This document shows positions 32,941 to 42,768 of a stretch of DNA of 64,000 nt, one piece after another; within the stretch, counting starts at the first letter, position 1; each line of letters opens with the position of its first letter. A program made the position numbers and the translations under genes. Under the pieces are notes generated by a model. It was not told the DNA's origin, made no database searches, and saw only the letters and a program-made list of their open reading frames with translations. The stretch is from Chelonoidis abingdonii (taxonomy: Eukaryota > Chordata > Testudines > Testudinidae), in contig NC_133773.1 of the NCBI RefSeq assembly GCF_003597395.2, positions 142,061,337 through 142,125,336 of the forward strand, written 5' to 3'.

Positions 32941-35386
32941 GGCCTGGTCTACACTACGCGTTTAAATCGATTTAAAGAGCGTTAAATCGATTTAACGCTG
33001 TACCCGTCCACACTACAACGCCCTTTATAGCGATATAAAGGGCTCTTTAAATCGATTTCTGTACTCCCACCCCGACGAGAGGGAGTAAGCGCTAAATTCG
33101 ATATTAACATATTCGATTACGGTTAGTGTGGACGGAAATCGACGTTATTTGGCCTCCGGGCGGTATCCCACAGTGCGCCACCTGACGCGCTCTGGACAGC
33201 AATCTGAACTCGGATGCAGGCGGGCAGGTAAACCAGGAAAAGCTCCCGCGAACTTTTGAATTACATTTCCTGTTTGCCCAGCGTGGAGCTCTGATCAGCC
33301 ACAGGGTGGGCGATGCAGTCTCAAATCCAAAAAGAGCTCCAGCATGGACCGTACGGGAGATACTTAGATCTGGATCGCTGTATGGGGAACAAATCTGTTG
33401 TATCAGAGCTCCGTTATACAGAGATATCATCGAAATTGCCACCAGAAGGGGCGTTTGAAAAAAAATCTGCCAGGATAACAACAGCACTGCATGACAAGGC
33501 GTAACGGGCAAGCCAGAGACTCAAGATGGAGCGACCTTCATAGGATGGAAGGGGCGGATGTCGTAGCTCGTGGACTCCAGCTATCTGCGCGCACAGTCCA
33601 TCAACCCGGCAGTCTCTGAAGATTAGTAATTTGCATTCTTAGGCTTGCTCCCTAGCTGCCCATGTCTGTTTAGGTCAAACACAGTGTCTGGTCGTGGTTC
33701 AGGGAATAGGCTCGCTGCGGGGGAGGGGTTTTCCTTTCCGCCCTACCCACCACCACGTGATTAAGAAAAGGGAAAGAAATTCATTTCTTGACTTCGTTTC
33801 AATGTCAGCCCTATTGTAGCTCTAGAATGCTTGCTGGTAGAAAAAGCGCGATGCTGCAGCAGTGTGAAGAAGCAGTACTCCGCTCCTGCTCCTCTTCTCC
33901 GCCATCTCGCTGGTGGTAAGACGGTGCAAGTAGGACTATGTAACCGTCCTCATGAATATCTAACAATGTGACATTGAGGCGCAACATTGCTGGTTTACTC
34001 CGGAGATTAGGATCAGAACGGCTAATAACGGCAGCTTCATCATTAGGCAACGTGGGGGCTTGCAGCCGGCACCCCGCTCGCCCCACTGGTCCACACGCCC
34101 TCTCCTCCGCTTTCCTGTGTAAAAGAAAAAGACTCTCCTGGATATATGCCTGGACTGTCATTAGCAGCAGCATGCTGGGCTCCGCTCTCACCCAAAAAAT
34201 ACATCGTTGGCTTAATGTCGAGCTGCCTGGACTATCATTCGCGCCGGCAGGCCTGCCTCCCCACTCATTTCAATGTACATCTCAAACACTCCAGTGTTGC
34301 TTATTCCTGCATTCTGTTATTTCTGTCATGAGCAGCATCAAATGGGCATGGAGAGGGAGGTGGACACTGCCACGGTACACAGCTTCCACGGTAGCAGGAA
34401 GGTTGGGGGATGAGGGAAAGCAAACGGGTCGGGTTGTTGCAAGGGGCACCACCCGTGAATACTGACAGCGAGAAAAACAGCTGTGTTTCTCTGATAGCAC
34501 TGGTCGCTCGCTAAATACACTTGCCCTTAAATCTCTAGCAGACAAGACTGACTCTATTTTTAGAATACGGCATAAGAAGGAGGGATTTGACTTCAGTCGG
34601 CAAGTAGAGTCAATCCCAACTTTTGCTTGCAAAAAAATTTTCAGCCAGGGGGGCAGCTCATGATAGGGCAGCGAGGACAGCTGACAGAGGGGAAAGATAA
34701 CGCCGGTCATCATCATTGAACCAGTTATTTCTCTGTCCTCATCATTTCTCTCCTTGCTCCCTCACATTTCTCTTCTCCGGGCCAGTAGACATTACAAGAA
34801 CAAGACCTGGGGTTTGGGGGGGTTAAGCATACATCTCTGCTATACATTGCTATAAGAGGCAAGTGATGGCTGCTGTGTAGGCGCTGGACTGTATCGGCCT
34901 GCGTCTGTCCGCAGCATCGGCAGTTACACATTTACGCGGTGCCGGGAAAAAAAAAAAAGCCTGAACGGGCTCTTATGGTTGGCCGTTCTATGGGGCGTCT
35001 GCCAGGGGGCAATCGCAGGGAAAAAACGGCGGGCAAAAGGATTGTCAGACTGATGTTTTCGCCGCGAGGAAGGAATGACTGAGCGACATTTAGCGGGGCC
35101 CAGAACCACCCGCGCGATCAATAATAGATTGCAAGCTAGAATTTACAAGGGGCCGAGGGGAGACTGCGGGAACTTTATCGGATATGCTACGGAAGAAGAA
35201 GCTATCCGCACAAATGCAACGCTTGCAGAAATCGACAGCTTCAGAAATCGACGTTAGCCTCGGACCATGGACGCACAACACCGAATTACTGTGCCTAGTG
35301 TGGCCGCATGAAATAGAATTTATAATATCAGTTTTATAAAACCGATTTTAGCTAATTCAATATTATCCCGTAGTGTAGACATGGCC
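32941..35386. mobile_element. PIF/Harbinger-type element, 2.4 kb, decayed
   Basis: The left end is GGCCTGGTCTACACTACG and the reversed right end is GGCCATGTCTACACTACGG. The flanks are GTA and CTA, compatible with the 3-bp duplication of Harbinger elements after one change. The subterminal parts carry 'atcgattta' and 'cgatataaag' words also seen in the MITE at 23555. The interior carries a decayed MYB/SANT-like protein relic near 33290-33520. I found no recognisable DDE transposase. CpG dinucleotides are frequent, which suggests moderate age. Other frames inside it show no domain. Confidence 0.8.
33290..33520 (+). pseudogene. Relic of MYB/SANT-like DNA-binding ORF of the Harbinger element
   Basis: Harbinger elements usually carry two genes, a transposase and a MYB/SANT-like DNA-binding protein. 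Here, beginning in the phrase 'cagcatggaccgtacggga', broken frames preserve scattered residues of such a domain, including the stretch IAVWG, which sits near the middle of the first helix pair in reptile copies as I remember them. An in-frame TAG precedes it, and shifts and stops follow (the 63-codon frame at 33313-33504 is only one of the phases). No functional product is possible. The assignment rests on family recall. Confidence 0.5.
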
Positions 35387-36102
35387 CTAGTATCCAACCT
35401 AACTCTCCCTTGCTGCAGATTAAGCTGATTACTATGTTGTCCTTCCTTTACACTGAGAACAATTGATCTTATTTATAACAGCCCGTAACGTCTGTGGCTG
35501 TTACCAGGTCCCCCCGTCAGTTTTCTTTTCTCCCGATTAAACAAATTCCATTTTTGTAAACTTTGCTCATCAGTCCAGTTTTCTAAACTTTTTCTCATTT
35601 TGGCTGCTCTCTGGACCCTCTCCAGTTTGTCCACATCTTTCTTAGCACGTGGCACCCAGAAGTGGACCCAGTGCTCCAGCTGAGACGTCACAGCTGCCGA
35701 GGAGAGCGAAACAGTTACCTCTCGTGTCTTAGACAGGAAATACCTGTTACTACACCCCCAGATATTAGCCTTTTTTGTAGCTGCATCACATTTTTGACTC
35801 TCATTCAATTTGTGACCCACTATCACCCGCCACCCCGATCCTTCTCAGCCTTCCCAGTTATACCTCGTTTTGTAGTTGTGCATTTGATTTTTTTCCCTTC
35901 CTGTGTGAAGTACTTTGCACTTGTCTTTATTGAATTTCATTTTGTTGATTTCAGACAAATTCTCCAATTTTTCAAAGTCATTTTGACTTTTAATCCTGTC
36001 CCCACCCAAAGTACTTGCAACCCTTCCTGACTTGGTGTCATCTGCAAATTATATAAGCATACTCTCCGCTCCATTATCCAAGTCATTAATGAAGTTAGAG
36101 TC

Positions 36103-36930
36103 ATGACTGAGCTAGATTCTATTCCAGAGGTGGGCAAACTATGGTCCGTGGGCCACATCCGGCCCACGGGACCTTCCTGCCAGCTGGAGAGGCTAGCCCC
36201 TGGCCCCTCCCCTGCAGCCACGCTGCTGTGCAGGCAGCAATCTGGGCGGCACAGCAGTGTGCTCCTGCTGAGCAGAGTGGCAGTGTGTCTGGTTCTGGCC
36301 GGGCGGCACAGCTGCCAGACATGCTGCTCTGAGTGGCATGGTAAGGGGGCCAGGGCTGGGAGGTTGGATAAAGGGCAGGGAGTCCTGGGGGTCAGTCAGG
36401 GGACAGGGAGCGGTTGGATGGGGTGGAGGTTCTGGGGAGGGCGGTCAGGGGATGAGGAACGGGAGGGTTGGATAGTCGTGGGCCCTGGGAGGCCTATCAT
36501 GGGATGAGGGTGTGGATAGGGGTCAGGGCAGTCAGGACTGGGAGCAGGGGTGTTGGATAGGGGTGGGGTTCTGGGGGCAGTTAGGGGCCAGGGGTGGTTA
36601 GGGATGGGGGTCCCAGGAGGGGACAGTTAGGGGACAAGGAGCAGGGAGGTTGGATGGGTTGGGGGTTCTGAGGGGGGCAGTCAGAGGGTGGGAAGTGGGA
36701 GGGGTCAGATAGGGGGCAGGGGCCAGGCTGTCTGGGGAGGTACAGCCTTCCCTACCCAGCCCTCCATACACGTTTGCAACCCCAATGTGGCCCTCGGGCC
36801 AAAAAGTTTGCCCCCCACCCCGTTCTATTCCCACCTCTGCCATTGACTCTCTTTAAGACCTTGATCAAGCTACTTCATGTCCCTGTACCTTAGTTTCATC
36901 CATTCATAAAACGGGGTTAATGACATGAAC
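36103..36930 (+). repeat. tRNA-derived SINE split by a hAT MITE
   Basis: The sequence GAGCTAGATTCTATTC (to 36124) joins, without the inserted MITE and one 8-mer, to CCACCTCTGCCATTGACTC (from 36831). It then continues 'gaccttgatcaagctacttc' and 'gtaccttagtttcatcc'. This restores the usual SINE order. Confidence 0.78.
36117..36830. mobile_element. hAT-type MITE with perfect 8-bp target duplication
   Basis: The element spans 36125-36822. It begins CAGAGGTGGGCAAACTA and its reversed right end is CGGGGTGGGGGGCAAACT. Both flanks are TTCTATTC (36117-36124 and 36823-36830). The interior is G-rich with a loose tandem pattern around 'ggggtcagtcaggggacagg'. It encodes nothing. The terminus 'ggtgggcaaact' is widespread in reptile hAT MITEs. 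Confidence 0.92.
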
Positions 36931-36939
36931 AAAGCCTCA

Positions 36940-37085
36940 CAATACCCTTGGTTAACTAGTCATTCCACTGCTATGTGCTTCAGTTTCCCATCACTAAAAT
37001 GGGGATAATGATACCGACTGGGAGATCTACTGAAGAAAAGTGCTACTTGTGAGCACGGTATTCTTATTATTACTGTTCAAAAAGT
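36940..37085 (+). repeat. SINE fragment
   Basis: 'ctatgtgcttcagtttccca', 'aatggggataatgataccga' and 'tgaagaaaagtgctacttgtg' ending near TTATTATTACTG form the core and tail of a second SINE directly after the first. Confidence 0.7.
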
Positions 37086-38639
37086 GCTGTGAGATCCTTG
37101 GAGGGAAGAGGGTGCAGGCGGAAGAAGTATTGTTATGGTGGGTATTACCAAGTGCTGTTGTTACCCATAGTCTTCCAGGTTCTTTTTCATAGTGTGTGAG
37201 CAAGTTTTGACTCTTGGGAAGACATTCTGGTGAGCTTTGGCTTAGACAGTTTTTGTGCGTGTTTAGGTAGCTTCAGGTTTGAGGGGAGCTGTAGGAGCAG
37301 CAGAACACTTTGCTGTCTGCCTTGGCCTGTGGTGACAGTCAATTTTTAAAGCCGGACTGCTCCTTGGGAATCAAGCCTTAGTGTTGCGCTGAGATTTCTA
37401 GGAGAAGGGATTGCCCTGCATGCTGTTTGACCATCTCTGTTCCAGCACTGGGGTATTGTGGGTAAATCAAACATGTTACATTCAGAATATCCCCAGACCC
37501 TGTGTCACTGATTTCCACTCCACCGGGAAGCCAAGACCTGAGTTCTGCCACCATGTGGCAGAGGGGTGACTGTGAGCAAGAAGGAGCATCAATATTCTTC
37601 TGTCCTCTTCTGCTCCTGGGAGAAGCCTGGGATTGCGGAGTCAGCATCCTGAAGTCTGCGGAGTGGGGGACGGGCCCCAGGCCTGGTTCCATTTGAGGTT
37701 TGGATCAGGCGATTTCTTATTGCATCCTTCCCCCCGATGTTCCCTTCTAGGATCCTCATCTGGGAGTCATGCCATGCTCTTGCCCTGCCTTGTTTAAACA
37801 TCCTGCATGCCCAAATTGCAGGGAGCTGTTAGCCCTGGGTTTCCTCCCACTCATTAGACTCCCGGCCTCATCTCATTTGTAGCTTCCTTGTTAACTCCAC
37901 AGAGGCCTGAAGCCACCCAGCAAGACAAGCCATCAAAGCTGCAGGTGGCTCTGCACGGGGCTCTTTGAACTGGAGGTGTCAGACGATTATCGCCCAGCAT
38001 GGGGGTCTAGAAATCAGAGCCCCACTTGCTGGGTGTCGTAAATTACCAGGGAGGCTGCAGTCGCCTGAGATGAAAAGGCAGAGACTGTTCGGTCCCCCTC
38101 CTGTTACCTTGCTCAGAACAATGGCTGAATTGCCCTGCAGATTGGCTTTTACTGACCTGCTGCTTCCAACCTTGCTTTGCCCAAGTCCCTGGCGTTTTTG
38201 GGATTGAGTGTCCCTGGCTCCAGTCTGGCTCCCACTGATATCAGTTGCAAAGCTGCCCCATTAGAGGTTTGGTGGGCTCAGGAAAGGGGTTAGATCTCGT
38301 GTGAAGGTCTGCGGCGCCCCCAAACACCAAGCTGGCAGTTCTGACTGGGTGGGAAGGGTCAGGGCCACCTGACCTACTGATTCATTGGTGCCATTTCCTG
38401 CCACATCTGAGAATTCCTGGGCCCTCCACCGACTTGCCAAGCAACCCAAACCTGCCTAGCTTGTCGTTTCTCACAAGTCCCCAGCACAAGGTGCTGCAGC
38501 TGGCTGCAATGAAGCCTGGAGCCATGTATCCTGGCCCAGGACTCGGAAGGGCCTGACAGGGACAAACCAAGAAGTGTGGCAGGTCTGCCCAGTTTTGGAT
38601 GCCCACACCCCCCCAAATCTATCCTTTATCAGCCTCTAG
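37086..38639. other. Mostly unannotated; SINE relic at 37490-37580
   Basis: The relic has 'ccgggaagccaagacctgag' and 'cagaggggtgactgtgagcaa', resembling a SINE head. The rest shows no recognisable gene or repeat. Confidence 0.4.
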
Positions 38640-39495
38640 GTTCAGATCAAAAAATCTCCCCTTGCCCCAGCGGTGCTCATCTGTGCTGTGTAGGAAATGG
38701 GGTGGTGTCCCTTTAAATAGCATGTGAGCCCTCTGGCAGGGCTCACTGACTTTGTGGCCAGGTCTGCCAGACAACACAGTGCTGCAGTAGGTATATTAGC
38801 CAGTCCTTGCATCGGAGTGATCAGAGAACAAGTGTGAAATGTTGGCACTGGGAGGGAGGGTAATAGGTTGCCTATATAAGACAAAGCCCCAAATACTGAG
38901 ACATCTCGGGTCACTCTACCTTGAATGTCTGTGTCTAGATAGTGAACACGGTTACTTGAGACCCGGCTTGTGCCCCTTCTGCGTGTTGTTTGTGTTGTGT
39001 GAAAAAGCCAAAGACACGAGGACTGGCAAGGAAGGTGGGCTCCCACCCTAGGCATACGGGGAAATAGCCAGTGAGTACCGAGGCCTAGTAGAAGTGAAAC
39101 GTAACAGGGGCTGGGGGTCTGCTCCGATCTGGGTGTAGCCTCAGCTCCTACCTTCACCTGTCCCTGGGCCCCGATCCAAGAACCTGCCCTTGTTCAGGCA
39201 TTCGGCAGAGGGAAGCTCTGCAAGCTTGTCACATGCTCCCTCCCGCCAGCTGCCCCGACTGCGGCTAACTCCCTCCTGAGCCCAGTGGCATGTCACCCAG
39301 AATAACATTTACGCTTTCTCCCTGCCCCAGCCTGCCTGCCTGGAGAGCCCAGGGCATGTAACTTATTACACTGTGCAACATGAAGCAGTTTATAGGATCA
39401 AAATGAGGTAGCAGGCTTTCCCAGGCACTCCCCTCTTCCCTCCCTTTTTCAGTGCCAGCAGCCCACACTCATTCCTGGTGTCAGAGCCGTGGAGT
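38640..39495. other. Unannotated; TATA-like site near 38872
   Basis: CCTATATAAGACAAAGCCCC near 38871 resembles the promoter part of an LTR, but no LTR ends are found. The 171-codon minus frame at 38642-39157 has no recognised domain. Confidence 0.35.
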
Positions 39496-40044
39496 TCATA
39501 GAATCATAGAATATCAGGGCTGGAAGGGACCTCAGGAGGTCATCTGCTCCAACCCCCTGCTCAAAGCAGGACCAACCCCAACTAAATCATCCCAGCCAAG
39601 GCTTTGTCAAGCCAGACCTTAAAAACTTCTAAGGAAGGAGATTCCACCACCTCCCTAGGAAACCCATCCCAGTGCTTCACCACCCTCCTAGTGGAAAAAC
39701 TTTTCCTAATATCCAACCTAAACCTCCCCGACTGCAACTTGAGACCATTGCTCCTTGTTCTGTCATCTGCCATCACTGAGAACAGTCCAGATCCATCCTC
39801 TTTGGAACCCCGCTTCAGGGAGTTTAAGGCTGCTATCAAATCCCCCCTCACTCTTATCTTCTGCAGACTAAACAATTCCAGTTCCCTCAGCCTCTCCTCA
39901 TAAGTCATGTGCTCCTGCCCCCTAATCATTTTTGTTGTCCTCCGCTGGACTCTTTCCAATTTTTCCACATCCTTCTTGTAGTGTGGGGCCCAAAACTGGA
40001 CACAGTACTCCAGATGAGGCCTCACCAATGCCGAATAGAGGGGA
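39496..40044 (-). mobile_element. Young CR1 LINE 3' end with intact ORF2 C-terminus
   Basis: The element starts with the terminal AGAATCATAGAATATCAGGG. On the minus strand it encodes an uninterrupted 148-codon frame (40028-39582), the ORF2 C-terminal end after the reverse transcriptase. It begins [20 protein letters not shown], continues [15 protein letters not shown] and ends ALAGMI and a stop. The lack of stops and its closeness to the copy at 56985-57770 show a recent subfamily. The 5' truncation removes the endonuclease and most of the polymerase, so it cannot move itself. Confidence 0.95.
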
Positions 40045-40130
40045 GTCTATAGTCCCATGTCTTGTCTCTGCCACTGGCCAATGCCAGATGCTTCGGAGGA
40101 AGGAATGAAATGTCTATCATCCCCCTAGCC
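40045..40130 (-). mobile_element. Older CR1 3' fragment
   Basis: 'ctgccactggccaatgccag' followed by 'atgcttcggaggaagg' is a reversed CR1 3' region of another subfamily, similar to 13560-13610. It abuts the young copy, which may have inserted into it. Confidence 0.65.
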
Positions 40131-40339
40131 ACAGTGGCCTGGCACTTAGTGAGGAAATGTCTCTCTGAGCACCGCCGGCCGCTCTGTACGGCTGGTCCTT
40201 TAATTATTGCGTGCGTCTCTCTGTCTGTCCCTCTCTCACCACCGCGAGCACACAGATGAGTCTTGGACATCCCCAAGGCCGAGAAGCACCATGGGAGAAT
40301 CGTTCCCCAGACCCTCGGCTCTGCGTCCGACGTCACTGT
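40131..40339. other. Unannotated spacer
   Basis: No gene or repeat recognised. Confidence 0.4.
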
Positions 40340-40490
40340 CCTCTAAGGGGTGTCTACGCTGCAAACCGGGGTGGGACCGCAGCATGTACTGCTGCAGCTT
40401 CATTGCGGTTAGGGGGGCCAAAGCTACCCCAGGCAGGTCTATGCATGCTGCAGTCACCCTCGGATTGCCATGTAGATGCACCTGCAGTCG
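40340..40490. mobile_element. Possible Harbinger-like MITE remnant
   Basis: AGGGGTGTCTACGCTGCAA is loosely mirrored by the reversed right end GCAGGTGCATCTACATGGC. Short, with no clear target duplication. Confidence 0.45.
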
Positions 40491-40688
40491 TCATGTTTTG
40501 ATATGGCAGCTGCTGAGTACCAAACTAAGGTGTGTGGAAGATGCACTGGAAGATGCAACGATCTTTGAACAATAGTGAATATAGAACAAGATCTCTGCCT
40601 AAGGGGATGAAAGAGCTGGAAGGAAACCAGGAGAGGATCGCGTGGGCCTCATTCAATCCATCTTGCAGCCTTCTTGTATGCCCAGCGC

Positions 40689-40964
40689 TGAGGGCTGGTC
40701 TACACTACGGAGCGTTGGCTGGGATAGCTATGCTGGCAAAATCCCCTAGTGAAGATGCAGTGTAAGGAGTTCTTCCAAGACAGCTAAATCATCTCCCTGA
40801 ATGACATTAGCTAAGCCACCAGAAGTGTTCTGTCGGTATAGTTATGTCTACAATGGGCTTTTGCTGGCATAGCGATGGTAGCCAGGGGGTGCGGGTTTTT
40901 TCCCCCCACACTCTTAGCTGACATAGCTATGCCACAAAAACTTTGTCGTGTAAACCAGGCCTGA
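40689..40964. mobile_element. Harbinger-like MITE with 3-bp target duplication
   Basis: The element at 40692-40961 begins GGGCTGGTCTACACTAC and its reversed right end is GGCCTGGTTTACACGACAA. TGA lies directly outside both ends. It is 270 bp without coding sequence, with 'gctgggatagctatgctgg' interior typical of reptile MITEs. Confidence 0.8.
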
Positions 40965-40999
40965 ATCTCCAACCGCTTGTGGCCATTCATGCCGCCGCA

Positions 41000-41270
41000 G
41001 GGTTTTTCACGAGAGCAGGGGTGTGTACCTCAGTTTCATGCCAAATTTCATCTCCAGTCTTCGTAGTTTGTTGAAACTGAATCATCCTCCTTGTCATTTT
41101 GGCCAGCGGTCATATTATTCTTCACTTCCCAAGCCAAACTGTTGTGGAAGGTGGCTGTTAAGGTGCCACGTTCCACCTCAGAGGTGGCTGCATTTCATCG
41201 GTGGCCTACTCCTGTTCTTTGGGATGAAAGGTGCTGTGAAAATAGCAGATCTTGTCACCTTCCTTCTCCT
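41000..41270 (+). repeat. SINE core-tail-like fragment
   Basis: CCACCTCAGAGGTGGCTGCA, 'tctttgggatgaaaggtgctg' and 'gtgaaaatagc' resemble the tail of the SINEs in this window. A related patch occurs at about 42240-42320. Confidence 0.5.
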
Positions 41271-42689
41271 TGACACATAATCTCTTATCATTAATGCCCC
41301 CTCCTTGGGATCACAGAGAGGAAAGTCCTGTCAATACCGGGAGAGGCACAAAGCCGGCGGGGGATTACTTTGGTATTAATCTCTCCTGACAATATTTACC
41401 CCTGGTGTTGAAAAGGTCAGTGCAAAAATAAGGTTCCTTATTCTGCTCCTTCCCCTTTTCCACCCTTTCTCCACCCCCACACTGCTTTTCTTTTCTTTTG
41501 GTGATTTTCTTTACTTTTGTTGTTAATTTGTATTAAGGAGTCTTTAGACCCTTGAGAGATTTGGAAGGGGCAGGGGGGCTTTGACACAGTCATGAGAGGT
41601 AAAGGAGCAAGGGCTGGCGGGCAGGGTGGAAGAATGAGGTGTCCTGCCCCCTGCGTCCTGTTCCTTGCCCAGCAACACACAGCCAGGTAACACTTCCCTT
41701 CTCATTCTCCCTGCCTGTAGAACAAACACCTTCGTGGTGGGAGATGCGAGGGTCTTTGCATGCAACAGCTCCTGGAGGGAAGGGCTAAGGGGTCAGCATG
41801 GAGATCCTGAACTCTTCCTAGAAGCATTGGTCAGCTCTGTGTATGTCAACACAGCAATCTGGAGGGGTGGCTGGGGCCTGCGTCGATGTGCCCAAGCTAG
41901 CTTTGAGCTAGATCCCATCTAGCTCAAGGAACAACAGCAGCAATGCTGGGGCAGCCCAGGTGGGAGCTGCTCGAGGCCATGCCTAGGGTCCTGGGCAGCC
42001 TGGGCTTTGCTAGATCAAAGCTACGGGTGCTGCAATCACCCCTCCCGGTTGCAGAGTGGGCGTGCGCTCTGAAGGGTCAGCTCTGTCCATCATCCCTGTG
42101 GGGTCAGTCAGCCCAGTGCTATGCCATTTACTGAGGTTAACGGTCTCATGGCACTTTTCATTTGAGATGGGCTTTCCCACCAACGACCTTGCCCAAACTG
42201 TCCTCCCTAGTGCAGTGTGCTGTGCACCAGCTAGTGGTTGCCATCCCACCCCAGAGGTGGCTGCATTGCAATGGCGCTGTCTGGGGACGGCAAGGTGCTT
42301 GGTGCTCTTTGGGGATGGGAGCAGCTGTGGGAAAGTAAGACATCCTGCTTGCTTGGAGTTCCCTCCAGAGCATAGCGTTATGCAGATCAAATCGCAGTGA
42401 AATGGAATAACTGACCTGAGCCAAATGGCTGTCCCAATAACCTACCAGCCAAACCCTGCATCCTGGTGGGGGTTTGACCCTTGCAGTCCCTTCCAATCCT
42501 ATGGTTCTATAAAAGGAGGCAGAGACTCCAATCCCCCCACCCCCCACCCCCAGGGACCAGTCAGCTGCTGTCGGAACAAATAAGACTCTCTATCCCCATC
42601 ATCTCCCATCCCATGTGAGCTTCTGCCCTACAGAGCGTCACCAAAAGGGTCAAACACTGCACAGTTCTGACAGGTGGTGAGAGCCAGGC
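41271..42689. other. Unannotated sequence
   Basis: 1.4 kb without a supported gene. A SINE-tail-like patch lies at 42240-42320. The frames at 42010-42547 have no recognisable domain. Confidence 0.4.
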
Positions 42690-42705
42690 TTTCGGTTTGA
42701 CCCAT

Positions 42706-42768
42706 TATAACAGTTAAGGGGTGACTTGATCACGGTCCTAAGCATCTACATGGGGAACACATATTTAA
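42706..42768 (+). mobile_element. CR1 fragment directly left of the ZBED-type hAT element
   Basis: GTTAAGGGGTGACTTGATCA and 'gcatctacatggggaacac' match the CR1 at 25780-25840. It stops at ATATTTAA, immediately before the hAT terminus. I could not find its continuation beyond the hAT element. Confidence 0.7.

Larger units (their letters stand above)
32730..36108 (-). mobile_element. CR1 LINE, minus strand, split by a Harbinger-type element
   Basis: The first part (32730-32940) has reversed CR1 3' phrases: 'gaatcatagtaatgtcgggc', CCCTGACAGGGTTTTGTCC and 'gggattccacagccacc'. After the inserted element it resumes at 35387 with TAGTATCCAACCTAACTCTC. It then runs through the reversed reverse-transcriptase end ('ggaccctctccagtttgtcc', 'cacccagaagtggaccc') into more upstream CR1 sequence ('cattttgttgatttcag', 'gtcatctgcaaattatataa') to about 36108. 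Roughly 930 bp of CR1 is represented. The 117-codon minus frame at 35473-35826 is a relic of the LINE ORF2. Confidence 0.88.

Noticed and set aside
35075..35257. 60-codon frame near the right end of the Harbinger-type element
   Set aside because: It lies in what looks like the non-coding 3' part of the element; no similarity to transposase or MYB/SANT domains.
38642..39157. 171-codon minus-strand frame
   Set aside because: No domain, no splice structure and no repeat-protein similarity; length alone is weak evidence in 64 kb.
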